A stretch of DNA of 54,896 nucleotides, taken from UMGS902 sp045538895. GTDB lineage: Bacteria; Bacillota; Clostridia; Oscillospirales; CAG-272. Numbering within the stretch: the stretch's first letter is position 1; each line of letters starts with the position of its first letter. The translations under genes and the position numbers were made by a program. The stretch lies in NCBI GenBank assembly GCA_045538895.1, contig JAZQEH010000098.1, positions 1-54,896 of the forward strand, in the 5' to 3' direction. Positions 41,618 to 49,267 of this stretch are shown here, piece by piece. The notes beneath the pieces were generated by a model. The model had not been told where the DNA came from and did not search any database. It worked only from the letters and a program-made list of their open reading frames with translations.

Positions 41618-42589
41618 ATGCGTGAACTTGTAATTGGCAAGAACGATGCAGGCCAGCGTCTTGATAAGTTTCTTACAAAATCACTTTACGGTATGCCCGT
41701 ATCGCTCATGTACCGTCTTATCAGGCAAAAAAAGATTAAGGTCAATCGCAAAAGGGCAGAGAATAATCAGATGCTCTGCGAGGGCGATACCTTGCAGCTT
41801 TTTATAGCAGAGGAATTTTTTGAGAGCGGCGAGAAAAGCGGCACTGCCGAGGCGCTTTCAAGAGTTCGTGTAAACCTTGATATCGTCTATGAGGATAACA
41901 ACATAATGCTTTTGTCAAAGCACCCCGGTGTGCTTGTGCATGATGATAAAGAGGGGCAGAATAATACGCTGCTTTTCCATGCAAAGGCGTATCTTTTTCA
42001 AAAGGGCGAGTACGAGCCAGATAAGGAACAGTCGTTTGCACCTGCACTTTGTAACCGTATCGACCGTAACACGGGCGGCATCGTAATTCTTGCAAAAAAT
42101 GCTGAAGCACTCCGTGTGATGAATGAAAAGATCCGTGACGGTGAAACGTCAAAGTTTTATCTTTGTGCAGTTCACGGAATCATGCGGCGCAAGAGCGACA
42201 CGCTTCACGCATGGCTTAAAAAAGACTCAAAAACCAACACCGTAAAGATTTATGAGGCATCAAACAAGCCACGTGATGCAAAAAGTATCGGCACAAAGTA
42301 TAAGGTTATTGCCGAAAAGGACGGAAACTCGCTGCTTGAGGTTGAACTTCTCACGGGCAGAACTCACCAGATACGTGCACAGTTTTCGTATATAGGGCAC
42401 CCCTTGCTCGGTGACGGCAAATACGGTGTAAACCGTGATGACCGCAAAAACGGTTATAAATATCAGGCACTCTATTCATACCGCTTGCGTTTCGACTTTG
42501 CCGATACAAGCGGACCGCTCGGATACCTTTGCGGCAAGGAATTTTCTATACCGAAAAGTGCGGTATGGTTCACGGAAAACTTTAAATAA
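41618..42589 (+). CDS. RluA/RluC family pseudouridine synthase
   Basis: A 323-residue enzyme. An N-terminal S4 domain (AGQRLDKFLTKSLYGMPVSL with RQKKIKVNRKRAE) precedes the catalytic domain. The catalytic aspartate lies in NRIDRNTGGIVILAKN; ELLTGRTHQIRAQFSYIGHP and LGDGKYG are the usual family motifs. It converts uridines in 23S rRNA; which position is not clear from motifs. ATG at 41618 follows AAGGAGGTACATT. It is followed by a cyclophilin gene 17 nt downstream. Confidence 0.93.
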   Translation: MRELVIGKNDAGQRLDKFLTKSLYGMPVSLMYRLIRQKKIKVNRKRAENNQMLCEGDTLQLFIAEEFFESGEKSGTAEALSRVRVNLDIVYEDNNIMLLSKHPGVLVHDDKEGQNNTLLFHAKAYLFQKGEYEPDKEQSFAPALCNRIDRNTGGIVILAKNAEALRVMNEKIRDGETSKFYLCAVHGIMRRKSDTLHAWLKKDSKTNTVKIYEASNKPRDAKSIGTKYKVIAEKDGNSLLEVELLTGRTHQIRAQFSYIGHPLLGDGKYGVNRDDRKNGYKYQALYSYRLRFDFADTSGPLGYLCGKEFSIPKSAVWFTENFK

Positions 42590-42606
42590 GAAAGGAATAT
42601 ATTTTT

Positions 42607-43080
42607 ATGGTACAGATTGAAATGGAAAATGGCGGAATTATCAAGGTTGAACTTGATAAGGAAGCGGCACCCGTAACAGCGGCAAATTTCGAGAACCTTG
42701 TTAAAAAGGGCTTTTATGACGGACTTATTTTCCACCGTGTTATAAGCGGCTTTATGATTCAGGGCGGCGACCCCACAGGCACTGGCTGTGGCGGAAGCGG
42801 CGAGAACATTGTAGGTGAGTTTGCAATGAACGGCTATCAGAACCCCATCAGCCATGTCAGAGGCGTTATTTCCATGGCTCGCTCCCAGCATCCCGACTCT
42901 GCATCCTCGCAGTTTTTTATCATGCACGCCGATGCACTTTATCTTGACGGTCAGTATGCCGCATTCGGTAGAGTTGTTGAGGGTATGGACGTTGTAGACG
43001 AAATTGCAGACGTTGCAACAGACTATAACGACCGTCCACGCATTGATATGGTAATGAAAAAGGTTACCTGGATAGACTAA
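42607..43080 (+). CDS. peptidyl-prolyl cis-trans isomerase (cyclophilin type)
   Basis: A 157-residue cyclophilin. Landmarks: APVTAANFENLVKKGFYDGL, FHRVISGFMIQGGDPTGTGC (catalytic Arg and surroundings), GVISMARSQHPDSASSQFFI and LDGQYAAFGRVVEGMDVVDE. No signal peptide, so it acts in the cytoplasm on proline bonds of folding proteins. It is co-transcribed with the pseudouridine synthase. Confidence 0.94.
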   Translation: MVQIEMENGGIIKVELDKEAAPVTAANFENLVKKGFYDGLIFHRVISGFMIQGGDPTGTGCGGSGENIVGEFAMNGYQNPISHVRGVISMARSQHPDSASSQFFIMHADALYLDGQYAAFGRVVEGMDVVDEIADVATDYNDRPRIDMVMKKVTWID

Positions 43081-43092
43081 GGCACTTAAGAG

Positions 43093-43123
43093 AAAATCAG
43101 CACACAACCGTGTGCGGATTTTT
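43093..43123 (+). terminator. terminator after the cyclophilin gene
   Basis: GCACAC (43100-43105) pairs with GTGTGC (43110-43115), extended by AAAATC (43093-43098) with GATTTT, then a T run. Confidence 0.75.
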
Positions 43124-43125
43124 GC

Positions 43126-43154
43126 TTGCAATGGGAGAGGTATTTTGGTATAAT
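43126..43154 (+). promoter_or_regulatory. promoter of the orphan gene array
   Basis: TTGCAA (43126-43131), 17 nt, TATAAT (43149-43154). It is the only good promoter before the AT-rich gene array. Confidence 0.75.
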
Positions 43155-43225
43155 TTAAATATATAGCTTGCTAAATTAGTTCAATATTTTATGCTTTGAT
43201 AATGTGTATGAAAGAGGAGAATAAA

Positions 43226-43639
43226 TTGTTTAAAAGAAAAAGAAACGATAAATGTTATACATATTTTTCTATCCGTGGAGAATTCAGTCCGGATATTATT
43301 ACTGATATGTTGAATTTAAAACCTTTTAAAACACGGAAACTCGGAGATTTGTTGCCTAATGGGAAACCGTCTATAACGGCATACTGGAATTATGGTAAAT
43401 GTGAAGAATATGATATTCTAACAGAAAAACAAATGTTAAAAACAATTTCCGACCTTGTTCCTAAAATAGAGGTTTTAAAACAAATTAAAGAAAAATTTGA
43501 TGTTGAGTTTTATTTGGAAGTCGTTCCTGAAATATATTCATATAACAGTCATCCGTGCTTGGCACCGAGTTTAGATGTAATTGATTTTTGTCACAAAACA
43601 AGAACAAACATAGATATTGATTTGTATGTATATGGATGA
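43226..43639 (+). CDS. DUF4279 domain protein
   Basis: A 137-residue protein. TYFSIRGEFSPDIITDMLNL, WNYGKCEEYDI, LVPKIEVLKQIKEKFDVEFY and APSLDVIDFCHKTRTNIDID follow the DUF4279 pattern as I remember it. Proteins of this family often sit in polymorphic-toxin immunity arrays, though that is not proved here. I chose the TTG at 43226 because GAGGAGAATAAA precedes it; an ATG at 43208 and a TTG at 43196 are in frame but lack a site. The base composition is clearly more AT-rich than the neighbouring genes. It opens an array of small unrelated genes. Confidence 0.75.
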   Translation: MFKRKRNDKCYTYFSIRGEFSPDIITDMLNLKPFKTRKLGDLLPNGKPSITAYWNYGKCEEYDILTEKQMLKTISDLVPKIEVLKQIKEKFDVEFYLEVVPEIYSYNSHPCLAPSLDVIDFCHKTRTNIDIDLYVYG

Positions 43640-43674
43640 TTTTAAGTCAAAACTCAATATGAGATTATAAAGAA

Positions 43675-43695
43675 TGTCGAAAGTTGGCGAAAGGA
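43675..43695 (+). repeat. 21-nt leader repeat, copy A
   Basis: TGTCGAA, five bases (AGTTG), GCGAAAGGA. It ends in the ribosome site of the gene at 43705 and differs from copy B at two positions. Confidence 0.75.
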
Positions 43696-43704
43696 TGTGA
43701 TTTT

Positions 43705-44139
43705 ATGAAAAAGAAAATCATAATATTGTTAGCTGTTGTGATAGTGGTTATTTCAGCTTTATTTACTTATTTTTATAACTATGCTGGTAGTTTGGTTTCA
43801 CAGGATGTAAAAAATGTTGATAGTATAGTAATATCAATGCATCCCTATGATACAAATAAAATTATTGTAGAAGATAAGAAGGAAATTAACAAAATATTTA
43901 ACATATTGTTGCAGACAACTGATATTACTAATGACAGACATCCGTCACATCTGGAGTCTATGCAACACGATCCCAAATTTATAATAGATATTAAATACAA
44001 TGATGGGAAGATAGACAATCTTTTTGCATCACCACGCACAAATCATATTGGCAGATTTTTAAACAGTAAAGGAAGATCGGAAGATCCTGGTTACAGAACA
44101 GGCAAAAATCAAATGATATGGGATTATGTTTTAAATTGA
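43705..44139 (+). CDS. small membrane-anchored protein, unknown function
   Basis: A 144-residue AT-rich gene. One N-terminal transmembrane helix (KKKIIILLAVVIVVISALFTY) is followed by an extracytoplasmic domain of about 110 residues with short strands (VDSIVISMHPYD, FIIDIKYNDGKIDNLF). I do not recognise the family. ATG at 43705 follows GCGAAAGGATGTGATTTT, where the ribosome site is part of the repeated leader. It shares the composition and leader of its neighbours, suggesting acquisition together. Confidence 0.72.
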   Translation: MKKKIIILLAVVIVVISALFTYFYNYAGSLVSQDVKNVDSIVISMHPYDTNKIIVEDKKEINKIFNILLQTTDITNDRHPSHLESMQHDPKFIIDIKYNDGKIDNLFASPRTNHIGRFLNSKGRSEDPGYRTGKNQMIWDYVLN

Positions 44140-44214
44140 TTTTTAGCTCTAACTTAACACGAACTTGACACCCGAAAGGTTTGCATCTAAACCTTATGCC
44201 TCGCAATTAAGAAA

Positions 44215-44235
44215 TGTCGAATGTTGTCGAAAGGA
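44215..44235 (+). repeat. 21-nt leader repeat, copy B
   Basis: TGTCGAA, five bases (TGTTG), TCGAAAGGA, just upstream of the gene at 44248. Same length and spacing as copies A and C. Confidence 0.75.
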
Positions 44236-44247
44236 GATGTGAATGTA

Positions 44248-44658
44248 TTGAAGAGAGAGAATTTTCATTTACACCTGAAAACATTAAATGAAGTAAAGGT
44301 GTTTGATGTTGAAATGCAATTTAATAAAGATGCAGAGCATGATAAATTTTCAATGCTTATGGACGGAAAAAAGATTGAATTGACTGGAAATACAGAAAGT
44401 ATTTTTGTAGAACTGTCAAAGACGTTGAATGAAAAGTATAAAATACATTCATGTTATACTTGCAGATTTGGGAACTTTTGCCCAACTGGCGACAAAGATA
44501 ATGAAATCTTTTGCGTCAATGATTTTGAACCGAAATGCAAAGCAGATTTGTACTTTGTGACAGAGGATAGTGCAGAACGAAAAAAGAGAAGTCGCACTTT
44601 GTTTGATATCTGTGAAGATTATCAACCTTGTAGTGATGACTATTATACATACAAATAA
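44248..44658 (+). CDS. small cysteine-rich protein, unknown function
   Basis: A 136-residue AT-rich gene. The C-terminal half carries a cysteine cluster: CYTCRFGNFCPTGDKDNEIF then C-V-N-D, with further Cys in FEPKCKADLY, CEDYQPC. This could bind a metal. The N-terminal half looks like a beta-rich domain (HLHLKTLNEVKVFDVEMQF). The family is not recognised. The start is uncertain: TTG at 44248 lies 11 nt from AAGGAG; GTG at 44239 is too close, and ATG at 44221 lies within the leader repeat. It belongs to the same leader-linked array. Confidence 0.65.
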   Translation: MKRENFHLHLKTLNEVKVFDVEMQFNKDAEHDKFSMLMDGKKIELTGNTESIFVELSKTLNEKYKIHSCYTCRFGNFCPTGDKDNEIFCVNDFEPKCKADLYFVTEDSAERKKRSRTLFDICEDYQPCSDDYYTYK

Positions 44659-44692
44659 TTTTTCAATCCTGTCAGGGTGTGAATTATATGGC

Positions 44693-44713
44693 TGTCGAAC
44701 AATGTCGAAAGGA
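44693..44713 (+). repeat. 21-nt leader repeat, copy C
   Basis: TGTCGAA, five bases (CAATG), TCGAAAGGA, upstream of the truncated frame at 44723. It differs from copy B at three positions. Confidence 0.75.
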
Positions 44714-44722
44714 AAAAGTGAA

Positions 44723-44758
44723 ATGAAATATGGAGTAAAAGTTATTCATACAATGTAG
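44723..44758 (+). pseudogene. truncated start of a fourth array gene
   Basis: ATG at 44723, spaced 9 nt from the repeated leader's GAAAGGA, opens a frame MKYGVKVIHTM that hits TAG at 44756-44758. The stop falls inside the first bases of the palindromic element at 44754. The simplest reading is a gene cut by insertion of, or recombination at, that element. The remaining 11 residues look like the N terminus of a small DUF4288-like protein, a guess from a very short match. Confidence 0.5.
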
Positions 44759-44814
44759 GGTTCGGCGGTTTCCGACGAACCGTTTTCGGCACATCCTAAA
44801 GGCTGTGCCCTACA
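44754..44814. repeat. palindromic element with TGTAGGG/CCCTACA ends
   Basis: TGTAGGG (44754-44760) opposes CCCTACA (44808-44814); inside, TTCGGCGGTT opposes AACCGTTTTCGG in part. The preceding ACAA makes ACAATGTAGGG, identical to the left end of the repeat at 5210. It appears to interrupt the fourth array gene. From 44815 to 44935 no gene is visible. Confidence 0.6.
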
Positions 44815-44878
44815 ATAATTGCGGTACTTGAACAAAACAACAATCATTATAAAGTGAAAAGAAGAAAGTATTTGTGAC

Positions 44879-44904
44879 AAAGGCTCCCTCTCGTAGGGAG
44901 GCAG
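44879..44904. repeat. short AAGGCTCCCTC repeat copy
   Basis: AAAGGCTCCCTC followed by GTAGGGAGGCA. AAAGGCTCCCTC is also the left end of the larger repeat at 49842, so it is a half or degraded copy of that family. Confidence 0.5.
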
Positions 44905-44935
44905 AAAAGTATCATTATGGCTATATCTGAAATTG

Positions 44936-44962
44936 AAAAACCCCCGTTTAACGGGGGTTTTG
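44936..44962. terminator. terminator of the serpin operon
   Basis: AAAAACCCCCGT (44936-44947) pairs with ACGGGGGTTTTG (44951-44962). It lies directly after the serpin stop codon (minus strand). Confidence 0.85.
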
Positions 44963-44963
44963 T

Positions 44964-46229
44964 TCATTTACCTGTTTCGTATCTGCCTGCGAAGAGAATA
45001 TCGCCGCTTGTGTTGTCACGGATTGCAAAATAGAACGGGCGGTCAGCCGTAAACACTATCGGGTCAGGCTGGCTTATCATCACCGATGTGCATTTAGCTA
45101 AAATTGCCGTAACTGCGGCAGCCTCGGTACCTTTTTCATCAACGTCGATGTAGGTCTTCTGCAAAACGTCGCTTACAAAGAGATTGCCGCTGAGTTTTTC
45201 AAGATCCATCATTTTGCCGAGATTTGCCTTGCCTGCATCAAAAGCATCCATCATACCGAGTGCTTTAAGTATATCGGTAAGACCTACCGAATATTCAATG
45301 CGGAACTTCGGTATTGCTAAAGCAACACGTTTGTTTTCAAAGGTTGCCGAGTTCAAAAACTCCTCAACATTAACGTCGTCACCAAGCATAATGTACATGC
45401 TGAAGCTATAATCCATGTCATCTACGTAGAGTTCATCGCTTGCATAACGGCTATAGTCGAGCTTGATAGCTTTCACACCGTCTTTTTCACAGTAATCGAG
45501 ATACTCGGTTTTATGCATAAAGTCGAGCGTTAAAACTGTGCCGTCAACGTTATTGAAGTCCATTTTGTCTGTGAGGTTTTTAGAAAATTCTTCCTCCCAA
45601 GCCGCTTTAAAATAAACTGCATTTACGAGTGCGGTTGCAAAATTTCTGTGCTCCTCACTTAAAATAGTGGGGATTTTTTCTTTTGTCTTTTCGTTAACCC
45701 ATGCGTTTACTTCTTCAACAGAGTTCTTGCTCTCAACTTCACGCACCTCTGCGGAGTAGAACTTTTCCATAGCTTCACGGTAACCCATGAGGAATTCGCC
45801 CTTGCCGCCGAATTCGGTTTGGTTTATCCAGAGCGAGTTGGCGGTTTCAAGTGACATTACACCTGCGTATGTTGCATATCTTGCAAGCAGTTTTTCTACC
45901 TCTGCATTGTAGCTGTCGAGGTCGGTAATGCCTACAGCTTCGAGAATCTGCGACTTTGTATCACCGTCTGCACCGTTTGCAAGGAGAGCAAGACACATTT
46001 TAGCAGAGTATGGCGAAATCATGCGGTTCCCGTCTGCGGCGGTGAGCTTCATAAGACTATCCGTAAACGAAAGACTGCCGTCCACTTCGGGCAAGGGAAG
46101 TCTTTCGGTGGCTTCTGTATCTTTTGTGGTAACTTCTTCACCTGACGGGTAAAAAGATACGTCATCGGGTGTGCAAGCCGTAAGACAAAGCATCGAGAGC
46201 AGAATTAATGCAAGCAGTTTAGTTTTCAT
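44964..46229 (-). CDS. lipoprotein serpin (serine/cysteine protease inhibitor)
   Basis: A 421-residue serpin with a lipoprotein signal (lipobox L-T-A-C, cysteine about residue 18) and a short linker rich in Thr/Glu. The serpin core is well preserved: NRMISPYSAKMCLALLANGA, NSLWINQTEF, NAVYFKAAWEEEF and the C-terminal RPFYFAIRDNTSGDILFAGR. The reactive loop has the mobile hinge of an inhibitor, E-K-G-T-E-A-A-A-V-T-A; counting 17 residues from the Glu puts P1 at Thr and P1' at Ser (A-K-C-T|S-V-M). It would sit on the cell surface and trap host or competitor proteases. ATG at 46229 follows GGAGAAACAAA and overlaps the DUF4349 gene by 11 nt. Confidence 0.93.
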   Translation of the reverse strand: MKTKLLALILLSMLCLTACTPDDVSFYPSGEEVTTKDTEATERLPLPEVDGSLSFTDSLMKLTAADGNRMISPYSAKMCLALLANGADGDTKSQILEAVGITDLDSYNAEVEKLLARYATYAGVMSLETANSLWINQTEFGGKGEFLMGYREAMEKFYSAEVREVESKNSVEEVNAWVNEKTKEKIPTILSEEHRNFATALVNAVYFKAAWEEEFSKNLTDKMDFNNVDGTVLTLDFMHKTEYLDYCEKDGVKAIKLDYSRYASDELYVDDMDYSFSMYIMLGDDVNVEEFLNSATFENKRVALAIPKFRIEYSVGLTDILKALGMMDAFDAGKANLGKMMDLEKLSGNLFVSDVLQKTYIDVDEKGTEAAAVTAILAKCTSVMISQPDPIVFTADRPFYFAIRDNTSGDILFAGRYETGK

Positions 46230-47187
46230 TTTGTTTCTCCTTTTTTGCCGCCGCTTTCTTCTTTTTGTGCTTGAAAGTGCAAACGGCAACTATTGCGATT
46301 ACACCGGCGATTGCGATGTAAGGAGCAAGAATAATAAGTGTGAACAATGCACCCTCAAGGAACTCTGCAAACATTTCTCCGGAGTCCTTCAAGGTTTCAA
46401 CAAGTCTGTCGCCAAAGGTCTTGGGGGCAGGGGATGTAAACTTTGTAACCTCGTTCAAATCAAGGTAAAATGTTGAGTATTTAACGTCGTTATCAATGGT
46501 GGTCTGTGTGTTTGTGAGAGCCTCAATTTGATACTGAACGTCGCAAAGGCGAGCCTCAATTTCAAGCATTTCCGAAACGTTTTCTGCCTTTTCGAGCATC
46601 GCAAACAAACGCTCCTCCTGAATACGGTAGGATTTCAGGCGGTTTTCGTTGTCATAGTAGCGTTCGGTGAGGTTTTCAACCGAATTCTGTATGCTTGCCA
46701 CGTTGTAGCTTTCGGAAATTCCCGAAAGGAAGGCGTCATAGTTCTCCTGCGGAATACGTACAGTCATGCTGAGATTGCGGTAGCCGCCACGGTTAACTCC
46801 GTTAAGATTGTACGCATTTTCGGAAATGATGATGCCGCCGAGTGACTTTATTGTAGCATGCAGAGCATCGGTAGCCGTGTCAAATTCCTCGGTTTCAAGC
46901 ACAACACGGGAGGTGTAAATGAGCTTTTCTTCTTTGAACGCAATGTCAGTACTCACGGTGCTGCCGGTGGCACTGCCAAATTCAATAGCACCGCCGTCCA
47001 TCAGCATATCGTCTGCCATGGGGATGCTGGGTGTCATAACCGAGCCGTTGGTAGAGGATGAATAGAAATAGTCGCCCCGTGTGGTTTCCATCTCTTTCAT
47101 TTCTTCCATTACCGTTTTGCTCGCACCGCATGCGGAAAAGAGCATACAAACAACAAGTAAAAGTGACAATACAGAAAGCTTTTTCAT
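46219..47187 (-). CDS. DUF4349 lipoprotein with coiled coil and TM helix
   Basis: A 322-residue lipoprotein (lipobox F-S-A-C, cysteine near 20). The middle is a DUF4349 domain: RVVLETEEFDTATDALHATI, GGYRNLSMTVRIPQENYDAFL and VENLTERYYDNENRLKSYR, leading to a coiled coil (EERLFAMLEKAENVSEMLEI). One transmembrane helix near 280-305 (LFTLIILAPYIAIAGVIAIV) and a lysine-rich tail follow. The function is not known. It lies between gtrA (13-nt gap) and the serpin in the operon. Confidence 0.85.
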   Translation of the reverse strand: MKKLSVLSLLLVVCMLFSACGASKTVMEEMKEMETTRGDYFYSSSTNGSVMTPSIPMADDMLMDGGAIEFGSATGSTVSTDIAFKEEKLIYTSRVVLETEEFDTATDALHATIKSLGGIIISENAYNLNGVNRGGYRNLSMTVRIPQENYDAFLSGISESYNVASIQNSVENLTERYYDNENRLKSYRIQEERLFAMLEKAENVSEMLEIEARLCDVQYQIEALTNTQTTIDNDVKYSTFYLDLNEVTKFTSPAPKTFGDRLVETLKDSGEMFAEFLEGALFTLIILAPYIAIAGVIAIVAVCTFKHKKKKAAAKKEKQNEN

Positions 47188-47200
47188 GACAATCTCTCCT

Positions 47201-47608
47201 TTATTTCTTGAAGATAAGGAACTTTGAGAGAACGTAGTTTGCGATTACAACAAATACCGCAATGCCGATCTTTACAAGCCAATCGTTGAAGTGAAGTACG
47301 TCAACGAGAAGTGCAAAGCCTCCGATTTCAAAGAGTCCCGAAAGCGCTCTTGCACCGAAGAATGTCAAAAACTCACGTAAAATATGTTCGCCGTTTTCAT
47401 GCTTGAATACTATAAATTTGTTAGCGAAAAAGGCGAATATAACCGATACTGCCCATGCAACGGTGTTGGCAAAACTTAAGTTTATTTCCAAGAAGCAAAA
47501 GGTGAGCAGTGCGTAGGTGAGCCAGTTTGATAATGTGGTAAGACCGCCCACAAATACGTAGACTATAATCTCACGGTATTTTTTAAAAAGTTCTCCTAAT
47601 TTTCCCAT
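47201..47608 (-). CDS. GtrA-like family membrane protein
   Basis: A 135-residue protein with four hydrophobic helices. FVGGLTTLSNWLTYALLTF, NTVAWAVSVIFAFFANKFIV and VIANYVLSKFLIF match the GtrA family. Members help flip lipid-linked sugars for surface polysaccharides. It lies in the operon 33 nt after the RNase M5-like gene; any link to the TagO/WecA-type gene at 34192 is speculative. Confidence 0.87.
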   Translation of the reverse strand: MGKLGELFKKYREIIVYVFVGGLTTLSNWLTYALLTFCFLEINLSFANTVAWAVSVIFAFFANKFIVFKHENGEHILREFLTFFGARALSGLFEIGGFALLVDVLHFNDWLVKIGIAVFVVIANYVLSKFLIFKK

Positions 47609-47641
47609 TTGCCTGTTTGTCGATATTAAATCGAAAAATCC

Positions 47642-48220
47642 TCACATTTCTTTAATTTTTTGTTCAAATTCCTCAAAAGAGGAGATTATATTGAGTGCAT
47701 CGAGTAATGCGTTGGCTGTCATTTTGCTTGGCAGACCGTAAAGTGAAGCGAGTCTGTCACGCTTTTCGGAGCTGTTTTCACCGCCCGAAAGACCGTGAAT
47801 ATAAAAGTCACGCTTGGTTATTGGGGTACGCTTTTCTTCGGCTGCACTCTCGTATTTTTTAAAAAGCTCACGCAGGACGTCTGCATCAATTCCCTCAACG
47901 CCGAGCGTACCCTCTTTTGAGCCTGTACGCTTGCGTTTTTCTTTGCCTTCAATTTGCGGAATATAGAGGTTTATCACCTTTTCAGGCGGTAAAAAGCTCT
48001 TGATATATGAGCGGATTACCTTGCCTGCACCGTCACTGTCGCAAAGCAGAATAACACCGTTCATGCACAGTTTTTTAATGAGTGCCTTTTTTTCCTCACT
48101 GTTGAAAATTCCAAAGCCGCCGGTTGTGATTATTTTTGCATCAAGAATTGAGTCGAGCTTGATTTTATCGTATTTCCCTTCGACGATAACGGGCAGGGAA
48201 AGCTTTATTTTCTCCGTCAT
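47642..48220 (-). CDS. rnmV: RNase M5-like Toprim protein (DUF4093)
   Basis: A 192-residue protein with an N-terminal Toprim domain: PVIVEGKYDKIKLDSILDAK (conserved Glu) and VILLCDSDGAGKVIRSYIKS (conserved DxD). A C-terminal DUF4093-type region (KRDFYIHGLSGGENSSEKRD, LASLYGLPSKMTANALLDAL) follows. RNase M5 matures 5S rRNA; the C-terminal domain is that of the M5 group. ATG at 48220 overlaps the holA stop (ATGA), with GGGGGGGCAGAGC upstream. Usual partner ksgA is absent here. Confidence 0.85.
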   Translation of the reverse strand: MTEKIKLSLPVIVEGKYDKIKLDSILDAKIITTGGFGIFNSEEKKALIKKLCMNGVILLCDSDGAGKVIRSYIKSFLPPEKVINLYIPQIEGKEKRKRTGSKEGTLGVEGIDADVLRELFKKYESAAEEKRTPITKRDFYIHGLSGGENSSEKRDRLASLYGLPSKMTANALLDALNIISSFEEFEQKIKEM

Positions 48221-49266
48221 GCTCTGCCCCCCCTTGCGGCTTCGCATACGAGCGATTTCAGTCGGTCATAGTTTGTCGTTTCGCTTTTTATTTTGAGGTC
48301 GGCGTCACGGCATAGCGAAAGTACGTGGCTGATTTTTTTCAGCGTGGTACTCTTTGCCGCATTTGCATAGATTGATGCACGGTATTCGTTCATTTTAAGC
48401 CGCTTTGCAACGTCGGTGTAGGGGATTCCGCCGTCAAGAGCCGCCTTGACCTTGTACAGGTCGATGTATGTGCTGTATATGCCTGCAAAAGCTATTGCCG
48501 GACGGATGTGCTTTTGCTCCATCAGGTGCAAAATACCAAGTGCCGCATCGGTTTTGCCTGCAAGCACCGCATTTGAAAGGGCAAAGGGTTCAAGCTCACG
48601 TGTTTCGCAGCAGATGTTTTTTATATCCTCTTTTGTAACAGTGTCACGTCCGTTTGCGTGCAGATATGCACACAGCTTTTCTATCTCGCCCGCCATTGTC
48701 ATCATGTCCGACGAGCATTGCTCGATAAGCAGATAAACCGCATCGGTTTCAATGCCTAAAGAATCCTTTTCAAAGTGCTTTGCAGCCCAGTTTGCAAGTT
48801 CTCTTTGAGTAGCTTTGGGCAGATACGCACATTTTGCTACGGCAGAGAGCTTTTTGTATATCGGAGATGGCTTGGTGATTTTTGCCCCCTTTGCCGTACC
48901 ATAGTCAAGTGCCCCGTTTGCAACGTTCATAACGATTACTGCATGGTCATACTCGTTTGCTGCGGCAAAAAAGTCAAGTAGGGCTTCGGTTTCCGCAGCC
49001 TTAAGCTCCGAAAAATTAAACTCGGTAAGTTCGATTATTTTTTTGTCATCGAAAATAGGAGGTGTCGCCAGAGCATCGAGCATCGAGTCGTCAGAGAGGT
49101 TTTTGGGAGAAAAAACGGCATGGTTAAAAAGAGCATACGGTGAATCTCCAAGTATACTCTCACGGATTTTTGAAGCGTAAAAACGCTTTAAATAATCCTC
49201 CTCACCGAACAGAACATAAACTCCGTTTGGCGTCTTATATTCTTTTTTGATGTCAATTTCAGCCAT
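48217..49266 (-). CDS. holA: DNA polymerase III delta subunit
   Basis: A 349-residue clamp-loader subunit. GVYVLFGEEDYLKRFYASKI, the central region LLIEQCSSDMMTMAGEIEKL and the C-terminal AIAFAGIYSTYIDLYKVKAA with RLKMNEYRASIYANAAKST are typical of HolA. It opens the sliding clamp within the clamp-loader complex. I take the ATG at 49266; a TTG at 49278 is in frame but would overlap the preceding gene. It starts one base after the DUF1934 stop. Confidence 0.9.
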   Translation of the reverse strand: MAEIDIKKEYKTPNGVYVLFGEEDYLKRFYASKIRESILGDSPYALFNHAVFSPKNLSDDSMLDALATPPIFDDKKIIELTEFNFSELKAAETEALLDFFAAANEYDHAVIVMNVANGALDYGTAKGAKITKPSPIYKKLSAVAKCAYLPKATQRELANWAAKHFEKDSLGIETDAVYLLIEQCSSDMMTMAGEIEKLCAYLHANGRDTVTKEDIKNICCETRELEPFALSNAVLAGKTDAALGILHLMEQKHIRPAIAFAGIYSTYIDLYKVKAALDGGIPYTDVAKRLKMNEYRASIYANAAKSTTLKKISHVLSLCRDADLKIKSETTNYDRLKSLVCEAARGGRA

Positions 49267-49267
49267 T

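Noticed and set aside
43126..44814. An integron-type cassette array
   Set aside because: The 21-nt leader lies at gene starts and contains the ribosome site, not an attC-like palindrome, and no integrase is present; the cassette idea is kept only as a looser analogy.
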